Of a stretch of 64,000 nt of DNA, positions 55,242-64,000 are shown piece after piece. The notes under the pieces are model-generated. The model made no database searches. It was not told the DNA's origin and worked only from the letters and a program-made list of their open reading frames with translations. The position numbers were made by a program, and so were the translations under genes. The first letter of the stretch is position 1. Each line of letters opens with the position of its first letter. Source of the DNA: Ustilago trichophora (lineage: Eukaryota > Basidiomycota > Ustilaginomycetes > Ustilaginales > Ustilaginaceae); contig OOIN01000001.1 in the NCBI GenBank assembly GCA_900323505.1, forward strand, positions 992,001 through 1,056,000, written 5' to 3'.

Positions 55242-57122
55242 ATGGAGCGTCTCAGCAGCCTCATCTGGCTATGCGGTCTACCGTGCTTGCTCGTTCTCGT
55301 CTCCTGGCGGATCCTTTCGTGCCCTTACACGAAGGTCGAAGAGAGCTTCACGATACAAGCGGTACATGATATACTCAGCTACGGTGTCGGCCCCGATTCA
55401 TTGGCGCGATACGACCATCAAGTCTTTCCCGGCGCGGTACCACGGTCTTTCATCGGGCCAATTCTCTTGTCTGCCATCTCTTACCCCGCCATCCTGCTAT
55501 TTCGCTCATTCGGAGCAGTAAAGACATCAGCGGATATCCAGACCATCGTGCGACTCTGTCTGGCTACCACCAATGTGACAGCTGTCGCCTTCTTCTGCCA
55601 ACAGTGCTTCGCAACACCAGCAAAGGCAGCCATGCGGGGCACTCTCGGCATTCAGACGCAGGCCACACTTTTCCTGTTGATTACGGCTGTACAGTTCCAC
55701 TTTCCATTCTGGTCTGGTCGCACCATCCCGAACTCGCTCTCGCTGTCCTTTGTCGTCGTGGCCATGGCGTTGGTGTGTCGCAACATCGGCACAGACGTCA
55801 AGAGACCATCTAGAAAGTCGGACGATGCCAAGACAGCGATCTGGCTGCTCACATTTAGTGCAGTCGTGCTGCGTCTAGAGATTGTGGCAACGCTCATACC
55901 CGTAGGACTCTATCTGCTCATTACCGGCAAAATCGGACTTTGGACTGGGCTCAAAGCTGGGATATGCTCGGGCAGTCTCAGCGTTCTGCTCACCACGGTG
56001 ATCGACACCTACTTTTGGCAAGATCTTGCTCAGGGGCCGGCCAGCAACATCCTCAGCGTCTTTGCTTCATCCCTGAGAAATATTCCCACATACGAGAAAC
56101 CGATGCCTCTTTGGCCGGAACTGCACGCTCTGCTGTTCAACGTGGTCGAAGGGAAGAGCAGCGAGTGGGGTGTCTCTCCTTGGCATGCCTATGCAACTTC
56201 GCTAGTACCCAAGCTGCTTGCCTTCACCTGCCCTCTCGTCCTTCTGGGAATCTTGCAGCTGCTTCGCTTCCAACGGTCGGCAATCGAAGCACGAGCAAGA
56301 TTCTTGTTGCTTACGGCCATAGCGCACATCGCCATGCTGAGCCTGCTCGGGCACAAAGAATGGCGATTTGCCTTTTACGTGTTGCCAGCGCTCAACGTTG
56401 TTGGGGCTGTCGGCAGTGGCGCTTTGATCCGTAGCTGGCCTGGAAAAGTAACATTGACGGTACTCGTACTGCTTCAGATTGGACTGAGCTGGTTCACGGG
56501 GTATTTGAGCGCAATCAATTACCCCGGCGGAGAAGCACTCCGAATACTTCACGAACAGCTTGCTTCGGGCTCTGACGGGCAGGTCATCGTTCATATCGAT
56601 GTACTACCAGCCATGACTGGAGTGACGCTATTTCAGTCGATAAATCTGGAACGCAATCGCTCGCATGGACTGCTTGATCGTATTGCAAGAGTCTTGCCGA
56701 CAACCTGCGAAAAGGATCAATGTTGGGTCTACGACAAGACAGAGGATCTGCCGACTTCTGGGCCAGAAGCAGCTCAGGCATGGTCAGCGTTCACGCATCT
56801 CGTCACAGAGGCGCCAGGATGCAATGTTCTGCGCTCTGTATCTTCCTTGAAAGAGAGCGAAGAAGTGCTTGTGGATTCGGAACAGCCATTCAAGCCTATC
56901 GCTCCTCCCATCTCGGCCTTCAGCGGCTTGAGACGCAAGACAGTTACCCAGATCAAGAAAGATCTCATCAGCCTTCCTGGAGCCCTCTTCTCCATTCCTT
57001 CACTTTCAAGCTCGGCGAAGGAGGTCTCTTTAGCCCACCTGATGCGACTAGCCCTCCCCGTAGTCATCGTAGAGGATCCTGCTGTATGGCTGTGTCGTCG
57101 AAAGGACGGCGTCACAGGTTGA
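55242..57122 (+). CDS. ALG12: Dolichyl-P-Man alpha-1,6-mannosyltransferase ALG12
   Basis: A 626-residue multispanning GT22 enzyme. The first lumenal loop reads PYTKVEESFTIQAVHDIL and is followed by YDHQVFPGAVPRSFIGP, both diagnostic of Alg12. Other landmarks are FPFWSGRTIPN and LGHKEWRFAFYVLP. About ten hydrophobic segments are spaced through residues 5-415; the last 200 residues form a lumenal C-terminal region. Alg12 adds the eighth mannose (alpha-1,6) to Man7GlcNAc2-PP-dolichol in the ER, from dolichyl-phosphate-mannose, during N-glycan assembly. The open frame starts four codons upstream at a TTG; the first ATG is 55242. The next gene is on the same strand 203 bp downstream. Confidence 0.92.
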   Translation: MERLSSLIWLCGLPCLLVLVSWRILSCPYTKVEESFTIQAVHDILSYGVGPDSLARYDHQVFPGAVPRSFIGPILLSAISYPAILLFRSFGAVKTSADIQTIVRLCLATTNVTAVAFFCQQCFATPAKAAMRGTLGIQTQATLFLLITAVQFHFPFWSGRTIPNSLSLSFVVVAMALVCRNIGTDVKRPSRKSDDAKTAIWLLTFSAVVLRLEIVATLIPVGLYLLITGKIGLWTGLKAGICSGSLSVLLTTVIDTYFWQDLAQGPASNILSVFASSLRNIPTYEKPMPLWPELHALLFNVVEGKSSEWGVSPWHAYATSLVPKLLAFTCPLVLLGILQLLRFQRSAIEARARFLLLTAIAHIAMLSLLGHKEWRFAFYVLPALNVVGAVGSGALIRSWPGKVTLTVLVLLQIGLSWFTGYLSAINYPGGEALRILHEQLASGSDGQVIVHIDVLPAMTGVTLFQSINLERNRSHGLLDRIARVLPTTCEKDQCWVYDKTEDLPTSGPEAAQAWSAFTHLVTEAPGCNVLRSVSSLKESEEVLVDSEQPFKPIAPPISAFSGLRRKTVTQIKKDLISLPGALFSIPSLSSSAKEVSLAHLMRLALPVVIVEDPAVWLCRRKDGVTG

Positions 57123-57325
57123 AGCTGTAATATATTTCGGTCTAACAAAGTGAAAGTGCGAAAAGTGCCTGTTGATTTGCCGTGGAACCTCCAAAAGGGC
57201 ATGTCCGACTTCCGTCCATTTGGTTTGCACTCCACTTCCCACATGGACCCTCCCATCATCAGCTTCACCGTACCCACCACACACAGCAAAAAATCCTCTG
57301 GCGTGATCGTCTCCTCGGCATCAAG

Positions 57326-58558
57326 ATGTCACAATCACAATCAGAGCTTCGTCGACAAGGCAAGCACGAAAAGGCGCGAGCCAAGATGATGGAAGACTTT
57401 GAGCGACAGAAAGCGGACCTCGCCAAGGAATCGGAGCGCAATCGCACCGGCGCTGACCGATTTGTGGGCAAGAACGACTCGATGGAAGATGCGCTCAAAA
57501 AGTCCACCATCGGTCTTGTACATCTCGAAGATTTCCAGAAGCTGCGATCCGAGCTCGAGGAGGAGAAGCGCAGAGAGGCGGCACGGACGAACGAGCTCAA
57601 GGTGGAGGAGAAGGCGGCGAAGAAGAATAAGAAGGTCAAGAAGGAGCGCTCGAAGCTGTCGTTTGCCATGGATGATGAAGAAGAGGATGCAAGTGCAGCA
57701 GTACCTTCCACATCAAAAGCTGCAATCAATGGCAAACGCAAGAGAAGATCAGATGACAACGCAGCAAATGAAGACAACCTCGACGAACTAGAAAAGGACT
57801 CGCTGCCCATTATCAAGAAGGCGAGCCTCAAGAACCCCAACGTAGACACATCTTTCCTGCCCGATCGAGACCGCGAAGAAGCAGAACGACGTATGCGCGA
57901 AGAGCTGCGGCAGGAATGGCTTCGAAAGCAAGAAGAGATGAAGAAGGAGGATGTCGAAATCACATATTCTTACTGGGACGGTACCGGGCATCGCAAAACG
58001 GTCGTCTGCAAGAAAGGAGACACGATCGCGCATTTCCTCGAACGCTGTAGACAGCAAGTGTCTGAGCTGAGGGGCATCTCGGTGGACAGTATGATGTACA
58101 TCAAGGAGGACTTGATTATCCCGCACCACTACAGCTTTTACGACTTTATCGTCAACAAGGCGAGGGGAAAGTCGGGTCCGCTGTTTAACTTTGACGTTCA
58201 CGATGATATCCGGCTGGTGGCGGATGCTAGTGTTGAGAAGGACGAGGTGAGTACATGTCTGTTGTAAACAGGCTCGAGCATAGGCGAGAGTGGCTGACCT
58301 TTTCAATTTGACGATTGCAGTCGCACGCCGGCAAAGTCGTCGAACGATCTTTCTACAATCGCAACAAGCACGTCTGGCCATATAGTCGTAAGTCCTCCCT
58401 AAGCGTTCTCGCCAACTCACTACAAACTTGGAAACTGACCTTGCATCTTAATGTTCTCTTATGCTCCTCCGACATACGGCTACCATCGCTCAGGATGGGA
58501 AGTCTATGATCCCAAGAAAGACTATGGCAACTACACCATCCACGATCGCAAAAAGTAG
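57326..58558 (+). CDS. XAP5/FAM50 family nuclear protein, three exons
   Basis: Spliced model: 57326-58246, 58321-58387, 58494-58558, giving 350 residues; introns are 74 and 106 nt with GTGAGT and GTAAGT donors and CAG acceptors. The family is recognised by [52 protein letters not shown] (read as adjoining blocks), [18 protein letters not shown] and the end [16 protein letters not shown]. The middle is Lys/Glu-rich with a KRKRR nuclear signal. Animal FAM50A is linked to the spliceosome, and the Chlamydomonas and plant XAP5 proteins to transcription; the fungal role is open. Without splicing the frame ends after 307 residues plus seven. Length fits the family (about 340). It converges with the ACT gene, 102 bp between stops. 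Confidence 0.92.
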
Positions 58559-58660
58559 GCTGTCACTACAACATGTATTTCTACCATTCGCATACACAAT
58601 CACAGCACTTGCAACACGTCTTAGTCTTTTCGATGCCTTTGCAACTTTTTCGACATCTGA

Positions 58661-59330
58661 TCAATCGGCTTGATCGAGCACGTTCCAACCATCATCTTTG
58701 AGAGCCTGGCAAGCATTTGTAAAGTCGGCCTCCTTGACGCAGATGTAGTCCGTGTCCCACGTCGACACGGCAAAGATCGAGATGGAGCGCTCTGCCAAGC
58801 ATTTGCTGAATTCTAGTAGTACACCGACCAGGTGGAATTCCATCGGGCCTCTGATGCGGAAGGCTCGCCAGGGTCCATCGGCTCCGTAGCCATCTTGCTC
58901 ACCGTCAACGGGCTCCAGTTCGGCCTTGAGGTCGGTCCAGCTTCGGAACGATGAAGTCGAGACGAGAATACTCAGCTCTCGATGTGTCCGTGAGACTGTG
59001 CAGAAGGATGCATTTGCATTGCTCGCAGGTTTGGAGACCAGATCGAGGATAGTCGGTGGGATTGGCGAAGTGGGTGGCAGCCGAGCAAGGATGTACTCAT
59101 CTGGTTGGATCAGGACTGCACTCGAGATCAATGCAGTCAAGGTAGTCGATCCGTTCGAGCATTCAATGCGAGCATGGCCGAGGAAATTTTGAGGATAACA
59201 AAGGGGTCAGCTTTCTTCTTGCGAGCATGGCCACGGTTCCTGTGTTACTCTCACCGTCAAGGTTGGGATAGTGTGACTTTCTCGACTGCCAATTCTCAGC
59301 CGCCTGTCTGTCGTTGATGTTCCCCGACAT
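58661..59330 (-). CDS. CASTOR-like ACT-domain protein (ACT_7 type), two-exon model
   Basis: The conserved part (minus strand, 59115-58661) reads LIQPDEYILARLPP, TVSRTHRELSILVS, WRAFRIRGPMEFHLVGVL, SISIFAVSTWDTDYICVKE: the tandem-ACT family with bacterial COG3603 members and the animal arginine sensor CASTOR1. The open frame has no ATG before these blocks; its first start-like codon is a TTG at 59140. My model adds exon 1 at 59330-59255 (ATG, 25 codons plus one base; donor GTGAGA) and a 139-nt intron with acceptor GTGCAG ending at 59116. This gives 176 residues in correct phase and starts the conserved domain naturally. A role in amino-acid sensing is suggested by the family, but not shown; arginine-binding residues cannot be judged by eye. 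Exon 1 is an inference. Confidence 0.75.
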
Positions 59331-59878
59331 TTCTTTTTCTCCTTTTTCAATATAGGCTCACAAGGAATCTGTACAACGGACGATGGTGGTGATGGAACAA
59401 TCAGTTGTGATTCTACGGTTGCCTATAGCGGGAGGACTTGGTGTTACGTACTTAGCAGCTGAAAGGGTCCAATCATCAAGGTTCCGGCAGGAACAGCGCC
59501 ACAAAAACACAACGCGGGCGAAAGTCGGAAAATGTACGCCAAAATACTATGCACTCTCCAATTCCCACTCACCCACGGACCGCTTTTTCAAAGACACCAT
59601 ATACCCATCCCTCACCACTCACAACTCACAGCTCAACATCACAACCTCCCACCAACTCTTTCTCTCCCGCTGCAGTATCAATCTAGTACATCTCTCGCCC
59701 CCCTTTCTCCGAACTCGGCTTGGCGTCCGACGCCCCAGGACCCACATTGCCGCGAAGAATTTAACGCAGCTACCATATCGACCGTGAAGGGGATGGCTAC
59801 CCTTTGAGCTCCTAGCGCTCTCAAGCACTCAGCATTAGCAGCACCTATTATCAGCTGAGTCTGCATCAGTCGCTCGCA
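59331..59878. promoter_or_regulatory. Divergent region ACT gene / Ser-rich gene
   Basis: 548 bp. The plus-strand half is a C/A-rich leader (59530-59700) with several short unsupported frames. No gene is recognised. Confidence 0.5.
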
Positions 59879-62800
59879 ATGTCGCAACCACTCGATTCGG
59901 ACGCATCACCGTCAGCCACCTTGGACGTAGCCAGAAGTCGTGCCAACACGGGTGCCAGCCTCTCAGCCGCTCCTTACGGCACATCTTACCGCTCCACCAC
60001 GGGAAGCTCAGTCGTGTCCAATGGCAGTCTGCTCGACCTCTACGCTCGCTCGCCTAGCTCACCAGCACATGCCGATGCAGTCTTCCCATCTTCCGCTGCT
60101 GGGATTGCATCCACGCCCACGCAGCCTTCTGCGTCCACTTCATCATCCAATGGGATTCCTATGACTCCAACTGCACGCGGATTCCAGGCTCCCAGCCGTG
60201 ACCAGGTTCCCTCAGGTACAAGCTTCTCCATTCCTCCTAGCGACAGTAATGCTTCCGTCTGGACGACCGCTTCAGCTCCCGCAACCGAATCGCTGCCTCA
60301 CAGCAAACGCGCATCCATGGCCGGCTTCGACATTGACGTCATGCGCAGTGTTCAACCAGCACACGATATCACCACAACTTCCAATTTGGCAGCTACTGAC
60401 CTTCCGCTTCCACCTCGCATCGGAGTAGAAGCACCTCAGGACGACAGCGACGGCTCGCACTACGACGACGAAGAGATGCCAGGAAGCTTTTCGCACGATT
60501 CCTTCGACCGGTCGGCAGACCGAACGATCGAGCCCATCCACCGCAATGCTGCTTCCACCGAGGCTGATGAAGTCTTCTCCAACGCTCTCCCCTCTCCTCC
60601 AGTCCCAAGACGTACTAGCAGCGTGATGCAGGATAGCTTCAACATCTCTCCCAGTCCTTCGCAGATGGAGGATCTCGTTCGGACAGATCCTCAATTGGTC
60701 AGGCATGCCGCATCGCGATCAGGCTCCGGTCAGCTCGCAAGTGAAAGCATCCCGCAACGACGAAGCAGTGCCGATTTTCGCGATGATGCTGTGCGTAGGC
60801 AGGTATCGCAAGATGCAACGCCCAGCCACACTCCTGCCACTGCCGCCGACACTGGACCCAGCACGACGTCTCGGCTTCCTCTCAGTCCTACCAAAGGAAC
60901 TGCGCTTCACGCAGTCGACGAGAACTCGCGCCTATCCACTGACAAGACAGACGGAGGCAGCCGATCTTCGCACGAGCCCAGTCTCGACGAGCAGATGAGG
61001 CTGGAAAAGGAGTTGCTTGCCGAAACGCAAGGTTCGCGACCGAGAACGCTCAAGGAAGCGCGGGAACGAGCAAAGATGCGTAGGCAGCAGAGCGATACCG
61101 TCTCGCCACCAACTATATCCGCCAACACAACAAGCCCACGCAAAGGAGCCTCCCTCCATGTGCGCGACGTTGCGTCCTCTGCCACTGCCGCAGCCGCTGA
61201 CGATAATGCCTCACGAAGCAGCATCGACTCCAGGGATCGACCTCTGCGCAACCCTAAGCGTCTCTCCAACCGTGACAGCGCGCTCGCTGGTGACCGTCGG
61301 TCGCTATCTGAGCGGTCGGCACCTTCTGACTACTCGCACGACTCGGGCGCTGAGGGTGCATTCACCTACGATGAACCAGCAGCGCAATCTGGGCAACGCG
61401 ACTTGGAGGATGCCGGTATTGACCAGCAAGCCGGCGGTATGGACGATCTCACCGATGCCGTCAACAATGCCATGAACGATCTAAGTTTCGGTAGCGCTGA
61501 CGAGACTCTTTCGGCCGATGACGAGTTTGCCACTCCTTTGCCGCCCCCTTCCAAGCCTCAGAATGAGGAACGCCCCCGCTTGCCTACTTCCTTGCCTTCA
61601 GCACGCAGCTTGGCAAGCGTCACAGGCGCTCTCCAAAATGGAGCGCACGACGCAGCGGGGACAAGATCCAGCCCGCTTGCGTCGCCCGCAAAGCAGACCC
61701 CACAGACGCCCAAGGCCAACTTCTTCCCCTCCTTCACCTCGGCCCAGTCGCTCGGAATGCCGCCTCTCGGCTCTCCCGTTCAGCCGCGAAACCCAGCGCA
61801 GGCCAACCCCGCACCTCAACGCTCAGCCCTATCCCTGCCCCCTCGCATCGATGTATACGGTAAAACGCTTCCCATGCCCAAAGCTTTCGCCAGCAGCGGG
61901 ATCATTGTCGACAAGAGGCGCATGTCGTCCTGGGAGCGCGCTCGCACCTACGCACAGTACACCAATGAGCTGTTGCACTTGGAGACCGGCTTGAGTCTGT
62001 GGATGGAAGTGGTGCAACGGCCGGCAATGCGTCAGCAGAACAATCACACCGTCCAAGGCAAACAGGCTGATGACTACTTGGCGCAGGGAACGCTGCCGAG
62101 GTCGACGCATGTTCGCAACGAGGGGTCTTACGCAGACTCGATCCGATCCGATATGACTTTCCCCATGCGCGGAGACGGCGCTAAAGCCAAAGAGATTGTT
62201 TCGGTTATGCCGACCATGGCTGAATCGCCCGTTCGCAGTCCTGTCAACCTGCCGTACCCCGGTGTGGTCTCGCAACAACAGCAGCAGCCGAGGTCCAGCT
62301 CGACGCAGTCTTTCTCGTCCATATCGACCTCTGCTCTACCGCTCTCAACTTCGGCAAATGATTCGCTGGCAGGCGGAGGCAGCACATCGCGAAGTTCAGG
62401 CATGGGAGGCGGCAACCGATTCTTCAGTGGACTTGGCCGGAAGGGTAGCAAGCGCACGCAGCCATCGGCGCCTGTCTCGAGCAACTCGGTCTCTTCACCG
62501 TTGTCGTCGATCGCGGTTGCTGTGGGAGGCTCACGAGCGTATTTGGCCAACAGTCGAAACAAGCGCACTGCCTCTCCTGGTCTAACAGGAGCCGTCGTCG
62601 GCGGATCACTATCGTCAGCCCGACCCAGCACAGACACGTTTGAAACGAGTTATTCGAGTCAAAGCCGACCCGAGAGTCCGGCGACGGGACCTGTGCGTGT
62701 TACTGGATTGGGCTTGGGCGCGACATCGACCGGCGAGGCTCCGCAGTTGGGTCCTCCGGCGTCTGTCTCTACAGGCGGCTGGACACTGTGCGAGAAGCTC

Positions 62801-63441
62801 GAAACAGTCCGTCGACGCTCGGTGCTACTGCCCCAACCACCGGTGTCAGCACCAGTGGTACCACGGGTCTACGGGTACCTCTTGGCCCGCGTGCACCCCA
62901 CGAGATGAAACGTACAGGCTCGACTCAGAGCCAGAAACAAACCGCGCCTGTCACGCCAATCACACCCATCACTCCCATTACACCCATTACGGGCGGCTTT
63001 GGCAGCGGTCCCACCTTTGTCTCTCGTCTCGGCGGCTCGTTCAGCAGCTCCTCCGGCGGTGGCAACCACACTCCGCGCTCACCCAATCGAGAAGGCTATT
63101 CATCCCCCGAATTCCTCAACGCTCCCCGTCGAACCTCGGATCTCACAGGCACCTCGCCCACCTCGCCAACTCTGTCTGCCCACGAAGCGTCACCTAGGCT
63201 GGGTACGGGTTTACGATCTTCCCTATCCTACGGCTCGGTACGGGATCGCATGCGCAGAGGCTCCAGCCCAGCCCCTGACGACGAAGCCTTCACAGACGCG
63301 CTCACCAAGTTGGGTGACATCCTGCCAGACGCGGATACACAGACGCTGAGATACTATCTGAAAAAGGCAAAGGGAAACGATCTGACGGCGATTGGCGATT
63401 ATCTGCAGGATCAGAGTTTGGGCAAACTTCCCAAGTTTTAG
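59879..63441 (+). CDS. Large Ser-rich protein with C-terminal CUE-like motif (frame changes once)
   Basis: ATG at 59879; the first frame runs to a stop at 62908 (1009 codons) and the C-terminal part lies in another frame ending at 63441. Most of it is disordered Ser/Pro/Thr sequence. Two segments look conserved: WERARTYAQYTNELL and TGLSLWMEVVQ (about residues 683-712), and at the end LGDILPDADTQTLRYYLKKA with GNDLTAIGDYLQD, which resembles a CUE-type ubiquitin-binding helix bundle. Between them lie Gly/Ser-rich repeats and a TPI tandem repeat (about 62953-62991). The join must lie between about 62690 and 62850: an intron of length 3n+2, or a one-frame indel. I could not choose a convincing donor and acceptor. 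The function is unknown; a cortical or trafficking adaptor is only a guess. Confidence 0.7.
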
Positions 63442-64000
63442 TTGATCAGGAGGGCGATCAATGCGAACATGCGAACATGTGCTTGGATTGCATTTAAGCT
63501 TTGGTGGAATTTGTGGTTGAGTCTGTGTTTCGAAGGGCACCATGAAGAAATGTGTGTTTTGTAAGGAAAGTTGAGATTGTGGATTTGGACAGAGTGAGAA
63601 GCGTCTGGAGAATTTTACTGTCTCAGTGGCCCATTTGCACTGGCTTCACTTGACGCGATGCGGATCAGCCCAATCCATGGCCATGGTTCTTAGATTTGCG
63701 GCGATGCGATTGCACATATTGTACCGTCACCTGGTACATGTTCTTGAGAACAAGGCTGGAAGGCTTTGAGCCTGATCACGGTGCAGGTATCGAATTATGC
63801 AGTTTGCTCCTTTGAACGGCGAAACGATTTCTTGAGCAAGCTGTTTTTTTGTTCACATGTGAGATGATGATAAAATGCACCATGCAAAAGATCTTCACGA
63901 CCGAGCGGCCACAAAGCTGTCAATGCACGTGTCAATCGAGGGTGCACAGACACGTTTCACTCGCATCCATATCACTCGTGTACGCCGTCAGACAGTGCCA
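63442..64000. other. 3' flank, no gene seen
   Basis: 559 bp after the last stop, to the window end. No open frame of note, repeat or RNA structure was recognised. Confidence 0.6.

Noticed and set aside
62953..62991. Short tandem repeat that could suggest a CRISPR or satellite array
   Set aside because: It is an in-frame Thr-Pro-Ile codon repeat inside a protein; no spacers are present.
1..64000. A dedicated biosynthetic, defence or effector gene cluster
   Set aside because: Neighbouring genes belong to unrelated core processes; no backbone synthase, transporter pair, transposase or group of small secreted Cys-rich proteins was seen.

Overview
The window is nuclear DNA from a smut fungus (Basidiomycota, Ustilaginales; an Ustilago-type genome is my best guess). 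The evidence is large, mostly intronless protein genes packed on both strands, long Ser/Ala/Gln-rich disordered insertions in otherwise conserved eukaryotic proteins, short introns (74-139 nt) with GTAAGT/GTGAG donors and CTGAC/CTAAC branch sites, and pyrimidine-rich leaders. Species is an inference only. I see no transposon, rRNA, tRNA, CRISPR or virus-like sequence. Many long open frames begin at TTG or GTG codons; for each gene I moved the start to a supported ATG.

Layout. 1-9 kb: a Furry/Tao3/Mor2 morphogenesis scaffold, cut by the window edge. 9-12 kb: an MDP1-type HAD phosphatase and the peroxin PEX2, both on the minus strand. 13-15.5 kb: a secreted, probably GPI-anchored PEBP-like protein and an ER J-protein. 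15.7-22.6 kb: RIX1 and SEC10, divergent. 22.8-27.7 kb: a secreted CRH-type cell-wall transglycosylase, three-exon PSF3, and a nuclear-looking protein I cannot identify. 28-35.6 kb: TFIIIC subunit TFC4 and nucleoporin NUP82, divergent. 35.8-40.4 kb: two-exon peroxisomal acyl-CoA thioesterase and SLY1, divergent. 40.7-52.7 kb: a small unknown protein and a 1883-residue Ran1/Ksp1-like kinase, isolated by 3.5 kb and 2.3 kb of DNA with no recognisable gene. 52.7-64 kb: UBC7, UFE1, ALG12, an XAP5/FAM50 protein, a CASTOR-like ACT-domain protein, and a large Ser-rich protein whose last part lies in another frame.

The genes are housekeeping genes and do not form a functional cluster. Several act in the early secretory pathway and ER (J-protein, UBC7 of ERAD, ALG12 of N-glycan assembly, UFE1 and SLY1 of ER-Golgi fusion, SEC10 of exocytosis). 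Two serve peroxisomes (PEX2 and the PTS1-bearing thioesterase). Others serve nuclear work (RIX1, PSF3, TFC4, NUP82, XAP5).

I did not find a convincing new multi-gene system. The points most worth a second look are: the unusual insertions in the PEX2 RING and in the kinase N-lobe; a paired MCB/CCAAT promoter on the unidentified gene; the hidden first exon of the CASTOR-like gene; the frame break near 62.7-62.85 kb; a diverged 32-bp minisatellite; and the degenerate ligand motif in the secreted PEBP protein.
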